DNA of 48,163 bases from Bacteroidota bacterium (GTDB lineage Bacteria > Bacteroidota > Bacteroidia > UKL13-3), in contig JAIXSO010000053.1 in the NCBI GenBank assembly GCA_027484685.1, forward strand, positions 1 to 48,163, read 5' to 3'. A program made the translations under genes and the position numbers. Shown piece by piece: positions 42,241-48,163 of this stretch; the first letter of the stretch is position 1; each line of letters opens with the position of its first letter. The notes under the pieces are model-generated. The model searched no databases. It was given only the letters and a program-made list of their open reading frames with translations, and was not told where the DNA came from.

Positions 42241-44763
42241 TTATTCAATCACTAATTTTTTAGTACTTGTTCCTTCGTTTGAAGTTACTTGAACAAAGTA
42301 CATTCCTTTAGGTAAATCGGCAACCGAAAGTTCCATTACGTTTAGTCCAGAAACCAATTTATTATCCATTGATTTAACAATAGCGCCTTTAATATCAATA
42401 ATATTTACTTGAGCATTATTGCTGCTTGTAGCATTTACCATTACCGAAACTTTGTCGCTTGCAGGATTTGGATAAACAACCATATTATTTGCTAATAAAG
42501 CTTTGGTTTCATTAACACTTAAAACTCTATCTCTTGTAAAGGCATCAATTTGACCATTGCTCCAAGCAATAAAGAAACCTAAATTTAAGTTGCTATCAGC
42601 AGCATATAATATAGAATCTTGTTTATTTACAGCAGTTTTAACGGTTTCTGTTCTTAATATTGAATCATTTCCAACTTTTTCATAATACTGTTTTTGAGTG
42701 AAAATTACACCTAAATTTAAATTAACACCCGAAGCAAATAACACACCACCTAAACCACTTTTTCCAACTAAATTAATTGAAAAATTAAATGCAGTTTTAT
42801 TAGTAAGTGCATCGTACACAAAGTATGAAGCACCAGCATTTCCTTTTGTTGGCATGTATTTATAAACCGAACCATAAGAGTTATTTTTAGCTACAAATAT
42901 TGGCTCTTGATCACCTTGCATATTGATTTTACCAACGTTAGCTGCACCATGGAAGAAAATAACCTCGTTAGTTGGGTTTGGAAATGATGAAGATAATTTA
43001 GCAGGGCTAATTACTTTTACATCAAAGGCAGTTGAAATAGACTCAGGATTTGCTCTGTAAGCAGCACCAGTGTATCCATGAGCAATTGCTACATTGAAGT
43101 TTGAATCTGGTAACAAGGTAGCCGACCAAATTGAATTAATTGTATCTAAAGCATCGCTGCGTGTTATATTAATTCTAACAGGAACATAAGCATCGCTAGA
43201 TGAAATACCAGTACTTTTTCTAAAAGCCAAATCATCAACAATTTTAGTACCATTGGCATAAATATCAACTTTACGAATAGTGGTATCAGGCGAGTTATGA
43301 ATAACTTGTAATCTATTTGTTAAACGTTGCAATGTTAAAACAGTTCCATTATTTAAAGCTACCATTACTCTAAAACTAGCTGCATTACTTGGATTGCCAT
43401 TAGCACTAAAGAAACCTGAAGTAAACACAACACCACTTTGATTTAAATATGATGCAACGTTTAATAAATAAGCACCATTGAACTTTGATTTATCGGTACT
43501 ACCAACATTAAATACTACATTCGAATTGTTTGTTCTTAAGGGAGTTAATTCGCCATACGATAAATCAACACCCACAACTGATTGATTTGTTACATTATTG
43601 AAGTTTAACGCTGGTGCATCGGGATTACCATTTGCTACCACGTATTGGAAAGCATTGTTTACCAACGAGCCTTCTGGCATACTATCGTAGCCAATAATAT
43701 TAAACATTCTGCTTAACCCTTCAGGATTAGTTGCAAAACCTGTAGTATCTTTTAAACCTAAAGCCATGGCAAGATATGATTTGCCTGAAACCAAGCTGAT
43801 ACTTGGTATAAAAATTAAAGTATCGTTTTGATTGGCCGAACTCACTAAAACATCAAACACACCAGCATTTGACGTTAAAAATGGTGAAGCAGCTCTAAAT
43901 GCCAAATTACTTACTACTTTATTTTGATTGAAATAAATATCTACATTACGTAAAGCAGAATCAGGAGCGTTATGTATAAATTGTATTCTGGTTGCCTCTG
44001 GCAATTCTATTACTGTTCCATTGGTATCTACCGCAAATAATCCAAAAGCTTTTCCATTTTGGTTAGCGCTAGGAGTAACAAAACCCGAAGCAAACACGGT
44101 AATCAATTGTTGATTAAACAAAGCTAAGTTTGCATTATAAGCTCTGATTACCGAACGAGTTCCAGTTAAACGAGCTTCTAAGTAAGTAGCATTACTATTA
44201 AAAAATAATGCTTGGGTACCTCCATTAGCCTCTCCAAAACGCAAATTAGTAGGTAAAGTACCTGTTGCAATATTTGGACGTGAAACAACATCAATTCCAG
44301 GTGCATCTGTTACACCATGAAAAATATTTGCCTGAACTCTATTAGCTGAAGCGGCCCAAGTGGTAATGGTTTTAGTAACCAATTTTACACCCGTATTTAA
44401 TGCGTTTGGATTAACAGCAAAATTAGCAGCATTAGCCACACCTGTTACCATCATTACCGTATTAGAATTAGCTGCCACATTTTGGCTAAAACGAACCAAA
44501 ACTAAATCGCTACTGTCTATACTATTTTTATCGTTAATATTAATTTTTACCGATGATGAAGCAGCTGTAATAATACCTGTTGCTTGTCTAAAAGCTACGT
44601 TATCTAGCTTATTTCCATCAATATAAATATCTACTGTATCCAAAATAGGATCAGCAGCATTATGAATTAATTGAAAGCGTGCCGTTTGAGCATTGGCAGA
44701 ATAAAAAACTGCACTTGCCATCACAGCAAATAATGATTTCTTGATTATGTTAAAGTGTTTCAT
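42241..44763 (-). CDS. Secreted DUF4397-repeat protein with T9SS sorting domain
   Basis: 840 residues: signal peptide (1-25, FAVMASAVFYSANAQ), then DUF4397 domains with the recognisable openings ARFQLIHNAADPILDTVDIY (about 28), TRIQFIHNAPDSALRNVDIY (about 258) and NRLQVIHNSPDTTIRKVDIY (about 483), plus a weaker copy near residue 143 (VQANIFHGVTDAPGIDV). It ends in a type A T9SS sorting domain (VVYPNPASDKVSVMVNATSS ... KLVIE). It is therefore exported across the outer membrane and probably anchored to the surface. DUF4397 domains are beta-sandwich-like and their ligand is unknown. A promoter with a perfect TATATTTG lies 64 bases upstream. Confidence 0.9.
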   Translation of the reverse strand: MKHFNIIKKSLFAVMASAVFYSANAQTARFQLIHNAADPILDTVDIYIDGNKLDNVAFRQATGIITAASSSVKININDKNSIDSSDLVLVRFSQNVAANSNTVMMVTGVANAANFAVNPNALNTGVKLVTKTITTWAASANRVQANIFHGVTDAPGIDVVSRPNIATGTLPTNLRFGEANGGTQALFFNSNATYLEARLTGTRSVIRAYNANLALFNQQLITVFASGFVTPSANQNGKAFGLFAVDTNGTVIELPEATRIQFIHNAPDSALRNVDIYFNQNKVVSNLAFRAASPFLTSNAGVFDVLVSSANQNDTLIFIPSISLVSGKSYLAMALGLKDTTGFATNPEGLSRMFNIIGYDSMPEGSLVNNAFQYVVANGNPDAPALNFNNVTNQSVVGVDLSYGELTPLRTNNSNVVFNVGSTDKSKFNGAYLLNVASYLNQSGVVFTSGFFSANGNPSNAASFRVMVALNNGTVLTLQRLTNRLQVIHNSPDTTIRKVDIYANGTKIVDDLAFRKSTGISSSDAYVPVRINITRSDALDTINSIWSATLLPDSNFNVAIAHGYTGAAYRANPESISTAFDVKVISPAKLSSSFPNPTNEVIFFHGAANVGKINMQGDQEPIFVAKNNSYGSVYKYMPTKGNAGASYFVYDALTNKTAFNFSINLVGKSGLGGVLFASGVNLNLGVIFTQKQYYEKVGNDSILRTETVKTAVNKQDSILYAADSNLNLGFFIAWSNGQIDAFTRDRVLSVNETKALLANNMVVYPNPASDKVSVMVNATSSNNAQVNIIDIKGAIVKSMDNKLVSGLNVMELSVADLPKGMYFVQVTSNEGTSTKKLVIE

Positions 44764-44826
44764 CTATTATATTTTAGTATTTATTTTTAAAATTACTTAT
44801 TTATTAAAAATAAGGTTAGATATTGG

Positions 44827-44856
44827 CAAATATAACCTTTGCCTGAATAATTCAAA
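44827..44856 (-). promoter_or_regulatory. Bacteroidota-type promoter of the DUF4397/T9SS gene
   Basis: On the minus strand, TTTG (44856-44853), an 18-nt spacer, then TATATTTG (44834-44827). The spacer is one base short of the usual range. It gives a leader of about 60 nt. Confidence 0.5.
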
Positions 44857-44980
44857 TAGTAATATTTAATTGCAAAAAGGTTGCTTTCAGTACTTTATTT
44901 TTTTTCTAAAAATTGACCACTGATTTAAACCTCAAATATTTATGTATTTAAATCTAAATTCAAAAAATTAAACTCAAAAA

Positions 44981-45010
44981 AAAACCTCGACCCAAAAGGC
45001 CAAGGTTTTT
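44981..45010 (-). terminator. Terminator after the acyl-CoA dehydrogenase gene
   Basis: On the minus strand, a GC-rich imperfect hairpin (AACCTTGGCC / GGTCGAGGTT, two mismatches) 17 bases after the stop, followed by a run of Ts. Shape and position are right for a terminator. Confidence 0.8.
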
Positions 45011-45026
45011 ATATATGTTTCAAAAA

Positions 45027-46166
45027 TTATTTTAAAATTTCTCTCGAAATTACAATTTTTTGAACCTCGCTTGTTCCTTCGTAAATTTGGGTAATTTTAG
45101 CATCACGCATTAAACGCTCTACATGGTATTCTTTAACAAAACCATAACCACCATGAATTTGAACTGCTTCTACAGTAGTTTCCATAGCTACTTGCGATGC
45201 ATATAATTTAGCCATTGAACTAACCAAAGCATAATCGCCATGGGTATCTTTTAAATAAGCCGCTTTTAAGCAAAGTAAACGAGCAGCTTCAATATTGGTA
45301 GCCATATCAGCTAATTTAAACTGAATAGCTTGGTGGTTCATAATTTCAGTACCAAATGCTTTGCGTTGTTTTGAATAAGCTAAAGCTAACTCATAAGCAC
45401 CGCTTGCTATACCTAAAGCTTGCGCAGCTATACCAATACGTCCACCAGCTAATGTTTTCATGGCAAACTTAAATCCAAAACCATCTTCACCAATTCTGTT
45501 TTCTTTTGGCACTTTTACATCGGTAAACATAATAGAGTGTGTATCGCTACCTCTAATACCCATTTTATCTTCTTTTTTACCAACTGTTACACCAGGCCAG
45601 TTTTTTTCAACTATAAATGCATTGATACCTTTGTGTTTTTTCTCTACATCGGTTTGAGCAATTACCAAGTAATACTCAGCGGTGCTACCATTGGTAATCC
45701 AGTTTTTAGTACCATTTAATAAATAATAATCACCTTTATCTTCAGCAGTAGTTCTTTGGCTTGTAGCATCGCTACCTGCTTCTGGCTCCGAAAGTAAAAA
45801 AGCGCCCCAGCATTTTCCGCTAGCCATTGGTACTAAATATTTTTGTTTTTGTTCTTCGTTAGCAAAAGTTTCTAATCCCCAGCATACCAATGAATTATTT
45901 ACTGAAACCACAACCGAGGCCGAAGCATCCACTTTCGAAAATTCTTCCATTGCCAATACGTAGCTAATGGTATCCATTCCGCTTCCACCGTATTTTGGGT
46001 CAACCATCATACCTAAAAATCCAAGTTCACCCAATTTTTTAACTTGTTCCATTGGGAATTTTTGGTGCTCATCGCGCTCAATTACGCCTGGTAATAATTC
46101 TGTTTGAGCAAAATCGCGAGCTGCTTGTTGCACATTTAAGTGTTCTTCGGTAAATTGAAAATTCAT
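45027..46166 (-). CDS. Acyl-CoA dehydrogenase (short/medium-chain type)
   Basis: 379-residue FAD enzyme that starts the beta-oxidation cycle by oxidising acyl-CoA to enoyl-CoA, passing electrons to ETF. The flavin and substrate motifs are present: LSEPEAGSD (about 124), NWITNGSTAEYYLV, and the C-terminal QAIQFKLADMA and VQIHGGYGFVKEYHVERLMR. The catalytic Glu is in QIYEGTSE (Glu363). The gene stands alone here (no ETF or thiolase adjacent), which is common in Bacteroidota. A terminator follows. Confidence 0.95.
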   Translation of the reverse strand: MNFQFTEEHLNVQQAARDFAQTELLPGVIERDEHQKFPMEQVKKLGELGFLGMMVDPKYGGSGMDTISYVLAMEEFSKVDASASVVVSVNNSLVCWGLETFANEEQKQKYLVPMASGKCWGAFLLSEPEAGSDATSQRTTAEDKGDYYLLNGTKNWITNGSTAEYYLVIAQTDVEKKHKGINAFIVEKNWPGVTVGKKEDKMGIRGSDTHSIMFTDVKVPKENRIGEDGFGFKFAMKTLAGGRIGIAAQALGIASGAYELALAYSKQRKAFGTEIMNHQAIQFKLADMATNIEAARLLCLKAAYLKDTHGDYALVSSMAKLYASQVAMETTVEAVQIHGGYGFVKEYHVERLMRDAKITQIYEGTSEVQKIVISREILK

Positions 46167-46485
46167 ATATGTATTTTAGTTTTTGCGAATATATAATTTT
46201 AAGAGATACTATTATAAACTCAAATAAAAATCAATTGTTTTGGATAACAAAAAGTTAATAAAGTTAATGAGGTTAATTAAGTTGATAATGGAAATTAAGT
46301 GATTGGAGATAGGTTGAGTTGTTAATTTGATAAATTGCTTAATTGTTAATTGTTAGTTTGCTTATTGCTTATTATCAATTGCCTATTTCTCATTGCTCAT
46401 TGCATATTGTCCATTGCCAATTGCCTATTAATCAACTCCCATCTCCCATCTCTCATTTCTCAACTCCCATCTCTCATTTCCCATC
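46167..46485. other. Gene-free low-complexity stretch
   Basis: No coding sequence is supported across 319 bases. From about 46330 it is made of near-repeats of CATTGC/CCATTG, then tandem CCCATCTC-type words. This type of drift-repeat is common in Bacteroidota intergenic DNA. I see no promoter I would call. Confidence 0.7.
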
Positions 46486-46857
46486 TCACATCTCACTTTT
46501 CACATTAAAAATAAACCAAGCCCAACCTATCAATACAAACTGAAATGGTAAGCGAATATATGCTACTAACTTACTGCCTACCACAGGATTTTCTTTAAAA
46601 ACATCAATTACATGAAGTGGCAAAAACACCAACATTAAAATAAAAATACCTAAAGTGCCAAACCTGCTGTAACGAGGAATTAAAGTGCATAAACCAACCA
46701 AAATTTCTATTATTCCACTACCATAAATGATTGCTTCTTGAGGCCACTGATTTGGGAAGAATGGCAAATACACAGCTGGACTAATAAAATGCATAACTCC
46801 CGCTATAATCATGATTATACCAAAAACTAGGGTTAATATTTTCTTTGAATTTTTCAT
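46486..46857 (-). CDS. DoxX-like membrane protein
   Basis: A 123-residue four-helix membrane protein of the DoxX superfamily. LTLVFGIIMIIAGVMHFISP is the family opening, then IIYGSGIIEILVGL, LGIFILMLVFLPLHVIDVFK and FQFVLIGWAWF. The exact role is not known; DoxX-like proteins are linked to oxidative stress and quinone or thiosulfate metabolism in some bacteria. It stands alone; a perfect ATTGCAAT palindrome lies about 50 bases upstream. Confidence 0.8.
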   Translation of the reverse strand: MKNSKKILTLVFGIIMIIAGVMHFISPAVYLPFFPNQWPQEAIIYGSGIIEILVGLCTLIPRYSRFGTLGIFILMLVFLPLHVIDVFKENPVVGSKLVAYIRLPFQFVLIGWAWFIFNVKSEM

Positions 46858-46948
46858 TTTTAAAGGTATTTAAAAGTATTTTCAATCACAATTTATATAT
46901 TGCAATATAAATAAACTAACCATTTCTATTTGATTGTTTGTAAAAATG

Positions 46949-46985
46949 TTGTTGGTGATGCTTTGCTAAAACAACAACGGCAAGA
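46949..46985 (+). repeat. AACAACGGC-ended palindromic repeat, copy 1
   Basis: TTGTTGGTGATGCTTTGCTA followed by AAACAACAACGGCAAG. TTGTTG pairs with CAACAA. It lies 28 bases before the ATG of the 32-residue frame. Related copies at 47358-47394 and 47401-47433 share GCTTT(G/A)CTAAA and AACAACGGC. Confidence 0.6.
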
Positions 46986-47012
46986 ATAAAATAACGTAAC
47001 AAGAAATTTAAA

Positions 47013-47111
47013 ATGAAAAAGAAATTTTATCAAACAACCACATTTAATTTTATAGCTGGACTTTTAACCGGCATATTGATATACCAAATAGTTAAACGGA
47101 TATTCTTTTAG
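47013..47111 (+). CDS. Possible small membrane protein (32 aa)
   Basis: Reads MKKKFYQTTT then FNFIAGLLTGILIYQIVKRIFF: a basic start, a single hydrophobic helix with a GxxxxG core and a basic end. This is a typical single-pass miniprotein layout. It lies just after a palindromic repeat. It may be a real small protein or chance. Confidence 0.4.
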   Translation: MKKKFYQTTTFNFIAGLLTGILIYQIVKRIFF

Positions 47112-47172
47112 TTAATTTTTGCGTCATTGCGAGGCACGAAGCAATCTCATTGTTGTTATGGAGATTGCCGCT

Positions 47173-47343
47173 CACTACTATCCGTAGTCTGAAGCAAAGC
47201 CAAAGCAGAGGGTCCGAAAGCTTTCGGACTGGGGATTTAAAATGAAAAAAGAGTTTCCTAACTCGTTTGTAAAAGCCCGTGTCGGAGACACTACAATTCA
47301 TTTAAAATCCGTAGAGCGCTGCGCTAACTCTACGGATAGTTAA
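47173..47343 (+). repeat. Repeat element R1 (171 bp)
   Basis: Starts CACTACTATCCGTAGTCTGA and ends ACTCTACGGATAGTTAA. The ends ACTATCCGTAG and CTACGGATAGT are inverted copies. Contains GTCCGAAAG-CTTTCGGAC (a perfect 18-base palindrome, 47212-47229) that R2 lacks, and a 33-codon open frame (47242-47343, MKKEFPNSFVKARVGD ...). Mostly identical to R2 elsewhere. Confidence 0.8.
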
Positions 47344-47357
47344 GTTACAAATTATAT

Positions 47358-47394
47358 TGTTAGAATCGCTTTACTAAACACCAACAACGGCAAA
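47358..47394 (+). repeat. AACAACGGC-ended palindromic repeat, copy 2
   Basis: TTGTTAGAATCGCTTTACTA followed by AACACCAACAACGGCAAAA, 15 bases after R1. Related to copies 1 and 3. Confidence 0.55.
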
Positions 47395-47400
47395 AAGTTA

Positions 47401-47433
47401 TTGATGTCGCTTTGCTAAAATACGAACAACGGC
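47401..47433 (+). repeat. AACAACGGC-ended palindromic repeat, copy 3
   Basis: TTGATGTCGCTTTGCTAAAA followed by TACGAACAACGGC. It lies 43 bases before the ATG at 47476. Confidence 0.55.
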
Positions 47434-47475
47434 TAGAACAATTTTTTTTCAGGATTTTAGAAATCAATTTTAATA

Positions 47476-47799
47476 ATGAGTAAGTATAAATTTTACATAA
47501 TTCTTTTTTCTATTTATTTAAATATATTTTTTACATCTGATTATATTGTAAAATTGTTAGATTATAGTTATAGGCAGAGTGTAAGCGAATTTAAAATATT
47601 ATTATTAATACTAATATTTTTGATTTTAAACGGACTACTCAGTTTATCAATTTATAAATTTAGAGTAAGGCTAAATAAAGAGTTTGGAATAATATTCTAC
47701 ATATCAAATTTTATTCATTGGATAATAACCTCATTAATAATTATAGTATTCACGTTGAGTTTAATTGTACAGGTGGTTTCTATGGAAATTAAATTATAA
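47476..47799 (+). CDS. Hypothetical membrane protein (107 aa)
   Basis: Three hydrophobic segments (about 5-25, 38-58 and 74-105) separated by charged turns (DYSYRQSVSEFK, KFRVRLNKEFG). It is flanked by R1 on the left and R2 on the right. Not recognised. Confidence 0.55.
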   Translation: MSKYKFYIILFSIYLNIFFTSDYIVKLLDYSYRQSVSEFKILLLILIFLILNGLLSLSIYKFRVRLNKEFGIIFYISNFIHWIITSLIIIVFTLSLIVQVVSMEIKL

Positions 47800-48163
47800 A
47801 ATATATCAAAAATAATACTCGAATCGTTTTTCACCCATTTTAGTGTTTAAGCGAAGCAACAAGCAACTTTGACTTACTATCCAATAATGGCGTTCTGTTA
47901 AATTTTTAAAAGTGTAAAAATATTATTCCAATTACACTACTATCCTTAGTCTGAAGCAAAGCCAAAGCAGAGGGACTACGGATTTAAAATGAAAAAAGAG
48001 TTTCCTAACTCGTTTGTAAAAGCCCGTGTTGGAGACACTACAATTCATTTAGAATCCTTAGAGCGCTTCGCTAATGCTACGGATAGTTAAATATTTTGCC
48101 TTGATAATTTAAAATTGCATGTTTGGAATTGGTGAATTTTTATTAGTTATTAGCCACCTAACA
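47800..48163. other. Repeat-bearing end of the window
   Basis: No gene is supported in the 364 bases outside R2. There is a GTTTAAGCGAAGCAACAA-containing stretch near 47848. The window stops shortly after R2, so any following gene is out of view. Confidence 0.6.
47935..48090 (+). repeat. Repeat element R2 (156 bp)
   Basis: Direct copy of R1 with a few substitutions and without the 18-base palindrome (GACTACG is present instead of about 22 bases). The same frame is open for 33 codons (47989-48090), ending at the same place. The left end is CCTTAG instead of CCGTAG, so its terminal inverted repeat is one mismatch weaker. Confidence 0.8.

Larger units (their letters stand above)
46858..47475. 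other. Repeat-rich stretch with one possible miniprotein gene
   Basis: Apart from the 32-residue frame (47013-47111) there is no supported gene. The stretch contains three copies of an AACAACGGC-ended repeat (46949-46985, 47358-47394 and 47401-47433), a GCAATCTC/GAGATTGC hairpin (about 47140-47168) preceded by GCGTCATTGCGAGG, and repeat element R1 (47173-47343). Confidence 0.7.

Noticed and set aside
46343-46543. 66-codon plus-strand frame rich in Ser, His and Pro
   Set aside because: Arises from low-complexity CATTGC/CCCATCTC words and overlaps the DoxX-like gene on the other strand.
47092-47301. Minus-strand 69-codon frame through element R1
   Set aside because: Lies within a repeat and across a palindrome; no start context and the matching frame in R2 differs because of the length change.

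Overview
The window is AT-rich chromosomal DNA from a member of the Bacteroidota. Four things support this. Two large secreted proteins end in a type IX secretion (T9SS) sorting domain. Lipoproteins with short Cys lipoboxes are common. The best promoters have the Bacteroidota form (TTTG, about 20 nt, TAnnTTTG), and Shine-Dalgarno sequences are mostly absent. Several families (DUF4173, two-component propeller lipoproteins, PKD-like secreted proteins) are typical of environmental Bacteroidota. Genus cannot be told. No rRNA, tRNA, CRISPR array, transposase or integrase was seen.

Layout. 0-6.7 kb: a gene tail, dinB-like and map genes on the minus strand, then a complete restriction-modification (RM) cassette (methyltransferase, HNH nuclease, controller protein). 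The cassette sits between map and an acyltransferase gene and is flanked by a perfect 24-bp direct repeat; msrA follows. 6.7-15.4 kb: mostly minus-strand housekeeping genes: an ABC1/AarF kinase with a TetR-like regulator, a GNAT plus type II NADH dehydrogenase pair, a pentapeptide protein, and a three-gene MacB/Lol-type ABC exporter operon. 15.4-27.5 kb: an accessory region of small secreted, lipoprotein and membrane proteins of mostly unknown function, separated by palindromic mini-repeats. It includes a cassette-like unit with an HExxH protein and a frameshifted formylglycine-enzyme-like gene. 27.5-35.8 kb: a 1873-residue secreted phosphoesterase fusion and an operon of three secreted proteins. 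35.9-40.7 kb: a membrane-protein cluster with a winged-helix regulator and a DUF4173 protein, interrupted by a Coq4-like gene flanked by a perfect 56-bp duplication of the DUF4173 gene start. 40.7-46.9 kb: PagL-like, DUF2809, DUF4397/T9SS, acyl-CoA dehydrogenase and DoxX-like genes, all minus strand. 46.9-48.2 kb: repeat-rich DNA with two copies of a 156-171-bp element around a small membrane-protein gene.

Main observations. Two unrelated cargoes (the RM system and the Coq4-like gene) are each bounded by a long duplication of the neighbouring gene's 5' region. This is the footprint of insertion with long target duplication, and no recombinase is visible in either insert. Inside the RM cassette, a shared 15-bp sequence lies in front of both the methyltransferase and controller genes, is part of an inverted repeat at the controller promoter, and is probably the controller-protein operator. 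Several families of short palindromic repeats, some with a constant three-base loop, mark the accessory gaps.
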